From: Symbiodinium natans
Lineage: Eukaryota; Sar; Dinophyceae; Suessiales; Symbiodiniaceae
Reading direction: 5' to 3'
Assembly (NCBI GenBank): GCA_905221605.1
Contig: CAJNDS010001890.1
Span: 1,181,501 to 1,245,500, forward strand
DNA length: 64,000 nt
In this document: positions 10,091 to 20,115 of the stretch, one piece after another
Layout: each line of letters begins with the position of its first letter
How positions within the stretch are numbered: the first letter of the stretch is position 1
The notes under the pieces: generated by a model
The model's input: only the letters and a program-made list of their open reading frames with translations
Databases searched by the model: none
What the model was told of the DNA's origin: nothing
Made by a program: the position numbers and the translations under genes

Positions 10091-11828
10091 AGCCTTAACG
10101 AGTCATCCATCATGTGGCCCTACAAGGATTCATAGGACCAAGTCTATCGAGTTCATCGTCATGCCTTCACCCCCCCCCCCGAACCCAGTACCCTGCATTG
10201 CTAGGGGATCGCCTGCCCTCATCGCGCAAGAAGTTTCCCAGTAGGATTGTTTGGCTTTCGGGTTGTAGGGGTTTAGGGCTTCAGGACCTATACCAAAACC
10301 CTAAGTCAGATTTGTCCTGGACATGGGCCCTCAGAATGCATGATGGGTTAAGTGCAGGGTTTAGGGTTTGGGGTTTAGGGTTTAGGGTTTAGGGTTTAGG
10401 GTTTAGGGTTTAGGGTTTAGGGTTTAGGGTTTAGGGTTTAGGGTTTAGGGGTGTTTGTGTGCAGCAGACTCGTATATGACGGAGGATTCTAGACTTGGCG
10501 TTCGAGTACAACAATTTTCTGGACAACCTGGACGAGCATACCCAGTGCTCCTCGTGAATCAGGATGGGAGGAGAGGAAGAAGGGAAGCAATTGCGATTTG
10601 TTCTAAATAAGGGCCCCTGTTTTGGTGGACCTATGTAGAGGATCTTAACAGGTACGTGCCTGCACGGGAAGCCTATCGGGTCTCGTTTCGGGTTGAATGG
10701 TGGGTATTTTGTGCCTAGGGATCGTGTGCTATCCAGGGAATGTGACTTGAGGATTTTTACCCTAAACCCTAAACCCTAAACCCTAAACCCTAAACCCTAA
10801 ACCGCCGGGATAGCGTGTTTAGGCCTGATCATGTGATGGGGTCGAGGGTGCTCCGAACCCTGTGCTGGGGGGCTTTGTCTCAACTAGGCTCCCTGTCAAC
10901 TGAGTGTTCTTAGATGTTCTTAGGGCCTACAGGGTAAGAGCTATCTACAAGAGGTAGGGTTTAGGGTTTAGGGTTTAGTTTAGGGTTCCCTGTCAACTGA
11001 GTGTTCTTAGATGTTCTTAGGGCCTACAGGGTAAGAGCTATCTACAAGAGGTAGGGTTTAGGGTTTAAGGTTTAATTTAGGGTTAGGGGTTAGGGTGTTG
11101 GGATGGTCTTGCGAGGTACTTAGAGATCAACGTAGCCGGCTTCCGGAAGCTCTTGAAACGCCACGAGAAGCAGGTGCCTCCGTTGAGTGCGCAGAGTTTT
11201 TGTCACCTGAAATTTAGGTTTAGGGTTTAGGGTTTAAATAGGTGTGGTTATGTCTTTCTTGTTGGGGTGAGTAGCTCTTTTCTACATGGGAGCCTTGTAG
11301 GTAGTGTTCAGGCGGATACAAGGAGCAGAGCGTTCCCTTTGCACTCTGATAATATCTTTGCGCTGCCGATTTCACATAGTTTTTGCTTCCTGGATTGTCG
11401 TAGGGTTTAGGGTTTAGGGTTTCGGGAAATGAAGAAGAAAAGAACGACGCATACCGGGAATAGCTCAGGTGGAATCCTGCAATTGTGGGGTTTGCCTAGC
11501 AGAGCTTGCAGACGCTCAAAACAACCACATGTGTCTTAGGGAAGCATCGAATAATCAATCCCGAAACGCAACTCCGAGCACGTGTGAACCGCAGCATCAA
11601 CCCAGAACCCTTGGGAGGATCCAAAAAGTAGAACCGCCAAATAGTACCCCATGCTACTATAGGGCAGAGTACCCTTTAGGGTTTAGGGTTTAGGTTTGCA
11701 GTGAGGATCCGAATCCGTATGCCATGAGGCTGGAAAGGCCAACCAGCAGCACGGGTTCCGGGGGTGGGGAGACCGGGTAGTATAAACATAGAATGTCCTC
11801 GCAATTATAACTATAAGTATTAGAAAAA

Positions 11829-11860
<32 letters not shown>

Positions 11861-12409
11861 GTATAACATAAAACATAAGCCCTACCCAGCCTCCTTTCCC
11901 GCACAGGTGCCCCACAAGTTCCACGCCTCGCGCACTCCATGCCTAGGCGGGGTGAGGGTTTTGCCCGAGGGTGCACTTCGAGAGAGCTTTTCTGGAGTGA
12001 GGGTTTTGGGTTAAAGTTTAGGGTCCCCAAAACCCTGCTTAGTTAGTGTGGTCATGGTTTGCGTGTTTTTTGTGTACCTAATTATTCCAAGAAGGAGCAC
12101 TGCAAGTAGATGCACCATCCAGGTGATTCTAGACCCCCTAGCAAGCATAGTTCCTTGTTCGAGGTACCAATACATCATGAATCATTAACATTGGGCACGC
12201 AAGTTTCCAAGGAACTGCAAATCGTCTAGGTTTTCATAGCGGTGGGGTATGATTTTGTTAGGATTTCCTTTGGAGCTTAGGTTTGAGTCTTCGGTGGGGG
12301 ATTCCGGTTGAATCCCGAAAGATGCAGGATTGCAAGTTCCAATAACCCTGAACGCCTTAAACCCTCAACAACTCATTCCCTGGACCTCAAGGCTAAACCC
12401 CATGACTAA
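10091..12409 (+). CDS. SPX-domain protein gene (partial reading)
   Basis: The exon at 11124-11173 reads EINVAGFRKLLKRHEKQ. This matches the core helix of SPX domains, where an N-x-x-G-F-R-K-I-L-K-K-H/F-D-K pattern carries the basic residues that bind inositol pyrophosphates. SPX proteins sense or move phosphate (VTC, XPR1/PHO1 and regulators); the rest of the chain is not clear enough to say which. Other exons in phase: 10091-10232, 10285-10346, 10485-10553 and 10652-10679 upstream, then 11312-11378, 11418-11468, 11500-11680, 11702-11754 and 11907-about 12010, then 12092-12122, 12151-12202, 12240-12280 (hydrophobic, GMILLGFPLEL) and 12328-12409 (TAA). The exon at 11418 uses TTTAG from a telomeric array as acceptor. 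The joins at 10679-11124 and after 12010 are unresolved, and a longer frame through 12330-12512 is also open. Confidence 0.45.
10901..11075. repeat. Tandem duplication of about 85 bp carrying telomeric motifs
   Basis: The segment from CCCTGTCAACTGAGTGTTC through AAGAGGTAGGGTTTAGGG at 10901-10980 is repeated almost exactly at 10988-11066. The TTTAGGG stretch is part of the duplicated unit, so the duplication postdates the telomeric insertion. Confidence 0.85.
11829..11867. repeat. CA and TA microsatellites
   Basis: A (CA)n run followed by (TA)n within an intron of the SPX-region gene. Similar TATATA runs occur at many intron sites in the window. Confidence 0.8.
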
Positions 12410-12539
12410 ATCCGACAACCTCCAAACCCTGAAGCCCCCCAAACCCGCACCGCGAAAAAGACGCGGTCACAAGCATTTGCGGCTTTCGGCTGTCGGGTTT
12501 AAGGGAGACTGATCTCCAATCTGTCAAATTGCATGATTT

Positions 12540-12705
12540 CTATCTAAGGGTAGTTATATGGGCCCTTAATATCGTCCTTGACCCTCTCTAATTTAAAAGG
12601 GTTCTGGAGCTGGGCCCTTTGGTGTTATAGGGTTAAAAAAGGGCATGTAAGGGGTTCCGTTTTCAGGGCATATGCTACATTGTAACTACCCTAAGATTCT
12701 AAGTT
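12540..12705. mobile_element. Hairpin element, family H-like
   Basis: TCTAAGGGTAGTTATATGGGCCC at the left and GTAACTACCCTAAGA at the right form terminal inverted repeats. Internal GGGCCCTTAAT and GGGTTCTGGAGCTGGGCCC recur, in part, at 50790-50960. No coding capacity. Confidence 0.5.
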
Positions 12706-12714
12706 CTGTCTGAG

Positions 12715-12848
12715 ATCATGTGTTCAGACGACCTGTTCATTGCGAACTTTCAACTCTAAACCCTAAACCCACATTCGCAGCCTTGCCCAGCTCATTCAGC
12801 TGCTGTCCTGCTTTTTCGTGGTGTTCATATTCCTCCACCCACAGAAGG
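12715..12848 (+). CDS. Two exon-like segments, one a predicted membrane helix
   Basis: 12715-12758 reads SDDLFIANFQL followed by TAA and could end the upstream transcript. 12781-12848 follows the acceptor ACATTCGCAG and reads LAQLIQLLSCFFVVFIFL then HPQK before the donor GTTGAT. That is a strongly hydrophobic segment long enough for one membrane pass. I cannot connect the two or say which gene they belong to. Confidence 0.3.
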
Positions 12849-12864
12849 GTTGATTTCAATGTTG

Positions 12865-12945
12865 GGGTTTAGGGTTTAGGGTTTAGGGTTTAGGGTTTAG
12901 GGTTTAGGGTTTAGGGTTTAGGGTTTAGGGTTTAGGGTTTAGGGC
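12865..12945 (+). repeat. Interstitial telomeric array
   Basis: Twelve uninterrupted TTTAGGG heptamers immediately after the hydrophobic exon at 12781-12848, separated from it by a short unique stretch. Confidence 0.9.
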
Positions 12946-13033
12946 TTGGTGGCCCTTTCTTGGGGGGGGGGCGAGGCTTCCATCGCCTGGTGACCCACAG
13001 CTCCCGGCAGCTCGTATCCCGGCGCGAAGTGGT

Positions 13034-14090
13034 TCCCTGGTTCCTAGTTAGGGAATGGTGGAACTAGTCTTGGAGGGTATATCTATATATATATATATAT
13101 ATGTATGTATATATATACATATACTGAAGGCAAAAATAGGGTACCTTATCCCCTCACTTCCCACAAAGAGCTGTAGGACTCGCTTCAGATCTTTGGTATA
13201 GCCTTCCCCATCTGAGCCATTCTCCGACACTCATATCATCACACAGTGGTGCTGCCGTTGGCCCCCTGGACCTTATCAGCCAAGAACGCTAACCCCTAAA
13301 CCCTAAACCCTAACCCTAAACCCTAAAAGCTAAACCCTAAACCCAACCCCTATAAACCCTATAGACCTAAACCGTGCAGAATTCCAAAGAGAGGTCCGGA
13401 AGTTGGGGTTTGGATGCCCACGGCCCTGACACGTCTCCGTGGCTTCCAACCCTAGCCCTAAATTGCTATTTGCTTCAGTTAGGGTTTAGGGTTTAGGGTT
13501 TAGGGTATAGGGTTTAGGGTTTAGGGTTTAGGGTTCCTGGGGTTTAGGGTTTAGGATTTAGGGCTTGAGGGTTTAGGGTTTCCCTATATTGTCCTTACGG
13601 GGAAGAATATTTGTGTTCTTTTGGAGGAGTGGTTCTCAAGCAAATAGTAGTTCTTCGACTGTGAGGTTCATAGTAAGTTACCCTACTTCCTAACCCTACC
13701 TATACGTTTATAAGTACCCATGAACCTCCACGTATCTGGGTATTGAAACCCCAGGTCTGAGGATAGGGTGCGAGCTGTTCAACCACGACAGATCTAGGCG
13801 GAAGCAAGAAAACCCTAAACCCTAAACCCTAAACCCTAAACCCTAAACCCTAAACCCTAAACCCTAAACCCTAAACCCTAAACCCTAAACCCTAAACCCT
13901 ACCTCGTGCCCACAACTCCGCAGCTTGTAGTGGCATGCACGAGGTTGCACGGTAATACCATTGTTCCCATTTTCTTTGTGGCTGGCCCCTTGTAATTAGA
14001 GACCTTTTGAAACCAAAGCAAAGGGCCATGGAGTTCAGATTGCTGGAGAGCACTAAACCTTCGATTGTTCTTGAGCTTTAGGGTTTTTCT
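13034..14090 (+). CDS. Scattered exon-like segments, gene unresolved
   Basis: Exon-like pieces on the + strand: about 13391-13420 (EFQREVRKLG, acceptor GTGCAG), 13755-about 13822 (LRIGCELFNHDRSRRKQE, terminating inside CCCTAAA repeats) and 14007-14090 (reading KPKQRAMEFRLLES, stop TAG near 14088). The segment 13048-13230 is open on both strands: the - strand reads EGYTKDLKRVLQLFVG and the + strand reads SDTHIITQWCCRWPP. The strand therefore cannot be settled here. No family recognised. Confidence 0.25.
13811..13900 (-). repeat. Interstitial telomeric array (CCCTAAA)n
   Basis: About thirteen heptamers in C-strand orientation. The preceding exon-like frame runs directly into it and meets a stop within the first repeats. 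Confidence 0.9.
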
Positions 14091-14100
14091 AGGGTTAAGG

Positions 14101-14207
14101 TTGGGATGTCCCCTTATACTAGCAATCCTTAGGAATTCTGATGCAGGGGGGGGGGGGGTCTACTATGCTCCCTATTAAGGACTGTTTGTATAAGGGGGAA
14201 CATCCCA
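14101..14207. mobile_element. Hairpin element, family F
   Basis: TTGGGATGTCCCCTTATAC at the left is complementary to GTATAAGGGGGAACATCCCAA at the right, with a poly-G run in the loop. About 107 bp, single copy in the window. Confidence 0.55.
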
Positions 14208-14230
14208 AGGTTTCGGGTTTAACGGTCCAC

Positions 14231-14286
14231 CCTAAACCCTAAACCCTAAACCCTAAACCCTAAACCCTAAACCCTAAACCCTAAAC
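14231..14286 (-). repeat. Interstitial telomeric array
   Basis: Eight CCCTAAA heptamers. The next 40 bases read as a possible - strand exon (acceptor CCTATGCACAG, reading AEHGRNVHLFIEQT, donor GTTTAG taken from this array), but the + strand is also open there. Confidence 0.85.
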
Positions 14287-14372
14287 CGTCTGCTCTATGA
14301 AAAGGTGGACATTGCGACCATGCTCGGCCTGTGCATAGGCAGGTGCTGTGTGCTGGTTGGGCCTAGGGCCTG

Positions 14373-14465
14373 GGGTTTAGGGTTTAGGGTTTAGGGTTTA
14401 GGGTTTAGGGTTTAGGGTTTAGGGTTTAGGGTTTAGGGTTTAGGTTTAGGGTTTAGGGTTTGGGG
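14373..14465 (+). repeat. Interstitial telomeric array
   Basis: Twelve to thirteen TTTAGGG units with one TTTAGG slip near the 3' end. Confidence 0.9.
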
Positions 14466-14599
14466 TACCCGACATCCTGAACCCCGAGACCTAAAACCTA
14501 GAGCGTTGAAGTTTTAGGGTTTCGGGCCTGCAGCCTGCAGCGGGTTGGGATTCCACTGATCACCGGCTGTTGGATTTCAAGTTTCTGGTTGGGCACCCC

Positions 14600-14855
14600 A
14601 AACCCTAAACCCTAAACCCCAAACCCTAAAGCCCTAAAGCCCTAAAACCCTAAATCCCCAAAACCCTAAAACCCTAAAACCCTAAAACCCTAAAGCCCTA
14701 AAACCCTAAAACCCTAAATCCCTAAATCCCTAAAACCCTAAAACCCTAAAACCCTAAAACCCTAAAACCCTAAAACCCTAAACCCTAAAACCCTAAATCC
14801 CTAAAACCCTAAACCCTAAAACCCTAAATCCATAAAAACCCTAAAACCCTAATTC
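14600..14855 (-). repeat. Array of 8-mer telomere variants (CCCTAAAA/G/T)
   Basis: Nearly thirty units of CCCTAAAN, where N is A, G or T, with only occasional true heptamers. The regular 8-base period shows that this array expanded from an altered unit rather than by telomerase copying of the standard heptamer. Confidence 0.85.
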
Positions 14856-14859
14856 AAAC

Positions 14860-15340
14860 TCTGGGTCTTGAGCTTCGGGGGCGCAAGAGTTTAGGCAGCC
14901 AGCCTGCGATCTTGGTAAGGTTCATGTACTGCTATTTGCTTTAGAGCCCCGAAAATTGTCAGAAATAATGAGAGTTTTAGGGTTTCGGGCTTCTTACAAG
15001 GGCAATATAGGGAAACCCTCGGGGCTTCAGGCTTGTTTTTTTGGGGCCGAGGAGGTTGAGGGCTGTTTCAGAAACCTCTGGATTTGGGATTTGGGGATTA
15101 ATTAGGGGTTTGAGCTTTGAGGGGGCTTTTGGAGGTTTAGGGTTTTAAGGTTCTAGGGGGTTTGGTGTTTTGATGGGCGCAGGGTTTAGGGGTTTAAGGT
15201 CATGGCCACTTTGTGGGTGGGCCAGGCTTAGCAAGGAACGCAAGCCCGGAACCAACCTTGGCCACAACAAACCCTCCCTGAGCCAGGAGGCGGGGGGAGG
15301 GGGGGAGGGGGGGGAGGGGCAACCTTAGGAAAAAAGAACC
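14860..15340. other. Weakly coding stretch
   Basis: Only small exon-like pieces can be proposed: about 14900-14916 with donor GTAAGG, and 15228-15300 where two frames are open (QGTQARNQPWPQQ and KERKPGTNLGHNKPS) before a G-rich tract. No chain is supported. Confidence 0.25.
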
Positions 15341-15446
15341 TAAACCCTAAGCCCTAAGCCCTAAGCCCCAAGCCCCAAGCCCCAAGCCCTAAGCCCTAAG
15401 CCCTAAGCCCTAAGCCCTAAACCCTAAACCCTAAACCCTAAACCTT
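15340..15446 (-). repeat. Degenerate telomeric array (CCCTAAG, CCCCAAG, CCCTAAA)
   Basis: Fifteen heptamers in which blocks of the same variant follow each other (CCCTAAG, then CCCCAAG, then CCCTAAG, then CCCTAAA). That pattern is expected from local tandem amplification after point mutation. Confidence 0.85.
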
Positions 15447-15475
15447 TCTGTATCTTCCCCGCACCCCCCCCCCAG

Positions 15476-15653
15476 TGTTGGTTCATCCTTGGTGGCAGGC
15501 GATGCAATTCAACGCATGGATGCTGTTCTCGGGACGACGCACACCCTCGAAGCGAAAGCTGTCCTCAGGCACCGAGGGAGTTGGGCATACCTGGAGGAAG
15601 CCCTGCCTCTTGAACGTCCTAATCCCTGGACCCGAAGCAGCCCTGAGCCCTAA
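15476..15653 (+). CDS. Terminal exon, unknown protein
   Basis: A pyrimidine tract CCCCCCCCCCAG precedes an exon open for 58 codons that ends in TAA at 15651. It reads VGSSLVAGDAIQRMDAVLG and later HRGSWAYLEEALPLER, well-behaved protein-like sequence. One base leads into the first codon, so the upstream exon should end with two bases of a codon. The overlapping frame starting at 15475 is also open but less protein-like. The upstream exons were not identified. They probably lie beyond the variant array at 15340-15446. Confidence 0.45.
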
Positions 15654-15949
15654 CCCTCTGGCCCTCAAGAGCACAGTGTGTTTTTTTGGGCTTCGCTTTT
15701 TTTGGTGAGCTTGGCGCGGGGACTTTTATGTTGAGATGAGGTTGCATGCGACGGAATGCGGAAATCCCGCGCCCTCCCCAAATGCTCCCCACCCCAAACG
15801 CACATTTTCCCTTGTTCAAGCGGGGGGGGGTTGTCGACTATAGTTTTTGCCGCAGCATAGCCCACTGTCATATCAACACCCTAAACCCTGACCCTAAACC
15901 CTAAACCCTCAACCCTAAACCCTAAACCCTAAAACCCCTAAGCAGGAGC

Positions 15950-16425
15950 AGAGCACAACTCCCGGAGCTGCGTGCTCCCAAAGGATTGGGCCCCGAGTGC
16001 CAGCTGCTCTGCAGCAAGAGCCTAAACCCTGAGCCCCATAAACCCGATGAACCCTATAAACACCATAAAACCCTGTAAACACCATAAACCTTATGAACCC
16101 TATAAACTCCTGTAAACCGCGTAAAGCCCTTGCTTCTTGTTAGCTGAGTAGGTAACCTGTAACCTTATGGGGCATATAGCATCCTGCCATAATTGAAAGG
16201 TTAACCTTGTTTGGGCCAGGGTACTCAGCAACTAGGGATTCATGGGTTTAGGGTTTTAGGAGTCAGGGTTACGCTAAAGTGTGGGTCCATGGGCTTATTT
16301 GCGGATTCTTTGGTCCTTTTGTTGCAGAGTTGAGTGAAGGAAATCTGAAAGTTGCTTGTTCGTCATCTCGGGTTTGGTTCATGTGCGCCGGGGGTGTATC
16401 TAGGGTTGTTAAGTGTGCGGGTTAG
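15950..16425 (+). CDS. Exons of an unassigned gene ending near 16425
   Basis: Two protein-like segments. One at about 15962-16030 reads AQLPELRAPKGLGPECQ. The other follows the strong acceptor CCTTTTGTTGCAG, starts at 16328, reads LSEGNLKVACSSSRVWF and continues to TAG at 16423. The intervening 16140-16240 contains a dispersed element shared with 29240-29360 (GGTTAACCTTGTTTGGGCC). I cannot prove that the two exons belong together. No family recognised. Confidence 0.35.
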
Positions 16426-16724
16426 CTGGGGTGTGTTTCTAGAGAGAGAGTGTGTGTGTGTGTGTCAAAAAGAGGTCATAAAGGCTTCTCGGGTGTAAGG
16501 ATCTCGGGCCCAGAGCAGGCCCTTATTCCTTTTCTTAGGGTCTAGATAGGATTTAATAGGAGCTATAGGGTTTTTAGGGTATACAAGAAGGGCGTCTGTC
16601 GTTCTATCTCGTGAAAGCCTTCCTTGGGAACCCTCCACCCCAAACCCCTAAGCCGGAATCCTAGCGTGTCTTGGGGTACTTACGACCTCACCCCAAAGCT
16701 ACTCATGGACCCTAAACCCTAAAG

Positions 16725-19700
16725 CTACCCTCGGACCCTCCCGTCGGGCTGAAGAGTTTGGTGGGTTTCAGGCTTTCGGGTATGTGCCTGAGGAAAACCT
16801 TCAAAGTGGTAAGTCTGGGTTCAGGGTTTAGGGTTACCCCCCTGCGTTTTTAAACCGCCGCCCACCGAAGGTGGAAGATAGACGATTTCTGGAAAGACCA
16901 TTCGGGAAGCTTCATTCAATCTTCAGGGAGGTGACTTGTAAAATCCCCCTAGGGTTGCCAAAACTCACCCAACCCAAGATTGAAACCGTTAAGGTGCCCG
17001 GAAAGCATCTTGAAACATCTTTGATCCTCAGGCTTGAGCGGGATGAGTTTCAAAACCTTGGCGGGAGCTTCGAATCGACCCCCGCAGATATTAGTATGGA
17101 GCGAAACGATTCGAAACGGTAGGTTCTGGGGAGGGATGAGGGGATGCTAAATTCTGAGTGCATGCGTATGTTTATACCTATATGCAATTTGCTCTGCACG
17201 TGTGTATATGTTTGCTACCCCCCCCCCCCATATGGATCCATGGTTTTGTGGCCCTTCTAGCCTCGGGATGTACATACCAAACTGAATGCCGGGCAACCTT
17301 CCACATATCCTACAGAGGAGAGCCCCTAGGAGAGCCGCTAAAAAATCTTGTAGGAACTCGCCCTAGTCCCTAAATCTTGTTGCAACATCCTAAAGAACGG
17401 GATCCCTAAATCTCATTCCCTTATTCAAACCAAAAAAAATAGCTAACTCTATTCCCTAATTTCTATTCGCTACATCCTAAAGGGACGGTCCCTGAACCCA
17501 AAGTCCTTTTCATTTTAAGTCCGTCTGTAGAGCGGGATGCCTAAATCTTGTTCCCTAAATCTTATTCACCCCGAAGTCCTATTCCCTAAGCCTTAAAAAA
17601 TGGTCTTGAACCCTAAATCGTGTTGCCGTACTCTTATTCTCCAAAATTGCGTAAACCAGAAGGTAGGTGGCTCTCACCTCTCACTATATTCCATAATCAA
17701 CTTGGACAGGCCCTAAAGCGGAGGATCCCAAATCTTAGTCCCTAAATCTCGAATCTTAAAGAGGAGCGTATAAGTGCACCCCCCACGAGGCATAGACCTT
17801 GCTAATCCTAAACTAATAGGTGATCCCGCTCTTTAGAATGTAGCGACATCTATTTAAGGAACTCAATTTTTCCCTAAACCCTAAGGGCTAGTCAAGGTGT
17901 AAATGCCTAAGCCTTACACCCTTAAGGTTTAAACTCGATGGCCATGCTTAACTCTGAAACCCTAAACCTTCAGACCTTAACCCGGTTAACCCTAGGGCTT
18001 TAAGGTTAAGGGTGTAGGTTTAATTGTCGGCTTAGGTTTAAATGCCTAAATCTTAAACCCTAAACCTTTCAACCTTCACCCTTCGGTTTAAAAGGTGAAG
18101 GACTTAAGTGAAATTGCTTAACCTTGAAACTCTACGTTCTATGTATGAGGTTTAAAGGTTATTTTGGGTTTAAGGTTTAGGCCTCAACCCTATAGGCTCC
18201 AAGCTCCAAGGCTTGGGGATTAAAGCCTCAAACCCTCTCGCGTTTCCCTCCTTCTCTTTCAAACCCTACTCCCCTTAACCGACAAGATTCTAAAGACAAC
18301 CCTAAACCCTAAACCCTAAACCCTCAAAAACAAAACACAACAGAGAGCGCAGCGGAGGGGAGCGGAGAGGAGGGGCAGGGGCGTTCAAGCTTTTTCGTGC
18401 GGGCGTTTTTTTCTCACAAGACGCTCATTCCAGGATGTATTTTCTTAATATTACTAGTTCAAGATTAATTCTTTAGAGTTCTTCAGGATTCTAAAACATT
18501 CTTTTAGAAAATACTGAAGATTAGACTCTTGTGGAAAACCTTTTCAAATTTGAAACTATTTGGCACTAAAACCGAAGATTGAAGAATTCCTAGGAAAAGT
18601 TTTCCCAGGATCTTCGATTTGGGGACCCAAAAATTTCAAAGTTTCAAAACAGTTTCAAACTTGAAATCTTCGGGCCCTAAACCGAAGATTGAAGAATTGA
18701 AGATCCCTCGGAAAAGTTTTCCCAGGATCTTCGATTTGGGGACCCGAACAATTTTAAAAAATAAAAAAAAGGTTTTGCAGTTGTTTCAAGATTGAAGAAT
18801 TGAAGATCCCTAGGAAAAGTTTTCCTAGAATCTTCAGTTTAAGGATCGGGAAATTTCAATTTTGAAAATTTCAAGAATTTCTTTCGGGTCCCCAAATCGA
18901 AGATCCTGGGAAACTTGTCCTAGGGATCTTCAATATTTCGATCTTCGGTTTTAGGGCTCAACAAATTCAAATTTGAAATTTGCATTTTTTCGGGTCCCCA
19001 AATCGAAGATCCTGGGTAAACTTATCCTAGGGATCTTCAATTCTTTCATCTTCGGTTTTATGGCCAAACAAATTCCGATTAGAATTTGTATTGAAATGTT
19101 GAGGTTTTTACTTCATGAGAGGACAAACATTGAGACCTCACGAGAAGCCCTAGACCCTGCGGCCCTAGACGAAATGGTCTTGCTGAGCTCGATACCTGAC
19201 AGAAAAAGGAAAACAAAGAAAAAGTATGGATCCATGGGGGTACCATATATATATATACATATATATGCATACACAGCACAATGTGTGCATATATATATAT
19301 ACACTCACTCAAACCCGCCGCATAAATGATTCATGTATCTGTGCTTGTTCATGTATTTGTTTACCTATCCATTTTCACACACACACACAGTATATGTACC
19401 CAACGATCTAGAAGAAATGGCCTTTGAGCCTGACGGATAGGGTTCAGCTTTGTGTAAGGTTAAATGTACGGGCCTCTACATCGGCTTCTTTTAGGGAGAA
19501 GCTAAGAGATACAGGAGGGGTCCGGACTTTCCGCCCCCGAACCCGCCATCTCCGCACCTCAAAGGATGGTCCTGCAGATACAGGCACAGCTGAAGGAGCT
19601 TTCCGGGCGAAAATCCCTCATCTGAAAACCAGAAACCCAAAGCTTCTGCTAGTAAGGGTTTAGGGGAGCTCCCAACAACCCTAAGCCCTGCCCCCAGTCC

Positions 19701-19922
19701 TTTGCGGCGAGTTTCTGGAGCCAGCAACCTCACCTGCCTTGCGTGCAGCTTTACAGGTTAGGGCTTAGGGCTTAGGATTTAGGATTTAGGATTTAGGGTT
19801 TAGAGCTTAGGGGTTAGGGAAAGCGGACGTTATGAATGTTCTTGGGCCCTAGCTAAAGAGCTTAGAATTTCAGATTGCGATTTGGGTTCGAGGCGTACGT
19901 ACCTGAACTGAACCGCCTCTGA
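16725..19922 (+). CDS. Multi-exon gene ending at 19922, unknown product
   Basis: Exons: 16725-16808 (AEEFGGFQAFGYVPEEN, donor GTAAGT), 16871-17118 (a single long frame, DRRFLERPFGKLHSIF to FESTPADISMERND, donor GTAGGT), 17261-17349 (YQTECRATFHISYRGEP, donor GTAGGA), about 19090-19235 (EALDPAALDEMVLLSS followed by a basic stretch), 19495-19651 (donor GTAAGG), 19698-19756 (SFAASFWSQQPHLP) and 19874-19922 (FGFEAYVPELNRL, TGA). The last three join in phase with canonical sites. The long intron 17350-19090 is filled with inverted-repeat material. Joins 16808-16871, 17118-17261 and 17349-19495 are not phase-tested, so the 5' part may be a separate gene. No domain recognised. Confidence 0.5.
17362..17862. 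mobile_element. Roughly 500-bp inverted-repeat element
   Basis: Left-end motifs CATCCTAAAGAACGGGATC and right-end GTGATCCCGCTCTTTAGAATG are imperfect complements, and internal copies of CCTAAATCTTGTTCCC and related strings alternate. No open frame. It lies in the proposed long intron of the gene ending at 19922. Confidence 0.5.
18420..19080. repeat. Alternating inverted repeats with GAAGATCC / GGATCTTC core
   Basis: At least five diverged copies of a unit containing GAAGATCCCTAGGAAAAG then TTTTCCCAGGATCTTCG occur in both orientations (for example 18580-18620, 18690-18735, 18790-18830, 18895-18935, 18995-19045). Each unit is itself a near-palindrome. Low GC, no telomeric motif, no coding signal until about 19090. 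Confidence 0.75.
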
Positions 19923-19985
19923 TGAGATCCTAGCCCTAAACCCTAAACCCAAAAGCCCCCTTGTCCTTGACCCCCCTTCATCCCC

Positions 19986-20115
19986 CTGGTTCTTAGTAGG
20001 GTTTAGGGTTTACGGTCGGGGAATTAGGTACCCTGCATGATCCCTTAAGGTGTATATATCGGGGGATATGGGATTTAGAGGGGACATCATCCCCTCATTC
20101 CCGACTAAGAACCAG
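19986..20115. mobile_element. Hairpin element, family A (copy 2)
   Basis: CTGGTTCTTAGTAGG at the left pairs with CTAAGAACCAG at the right, and inner arms around GGGGAAT and CATTCCC also pair. A short TTTAGGG run sits just inside the left arm. The right end AAGAACCAG serves as acceptor for an open exon starting at 20116, and the left end offers GTTCTT as donor, so the element may be an intron. Confidence 0.6.

Noticed and set aside
13048-13230. A - strand gene reading EGYTKDLKRVLQLFVG
   Set aside because: Protein-like, but the N-terminal side is a TATA repeat and the + strand also has an exon-like frame. No second - strand exon could be chained to it.
14600-14855. CRISPR-like regular repeats
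   Set aside because: There are no unique spacers; it is a contiguous 8-mer array in a eukaryotic context.
18973-19411. Frames rich in YIYIYI or HTHT
   Set aside because: Products of TATATA and CACACA microsatellites. Only the non-repetitive part at about 19090-19235 is kept as an exon candidate.
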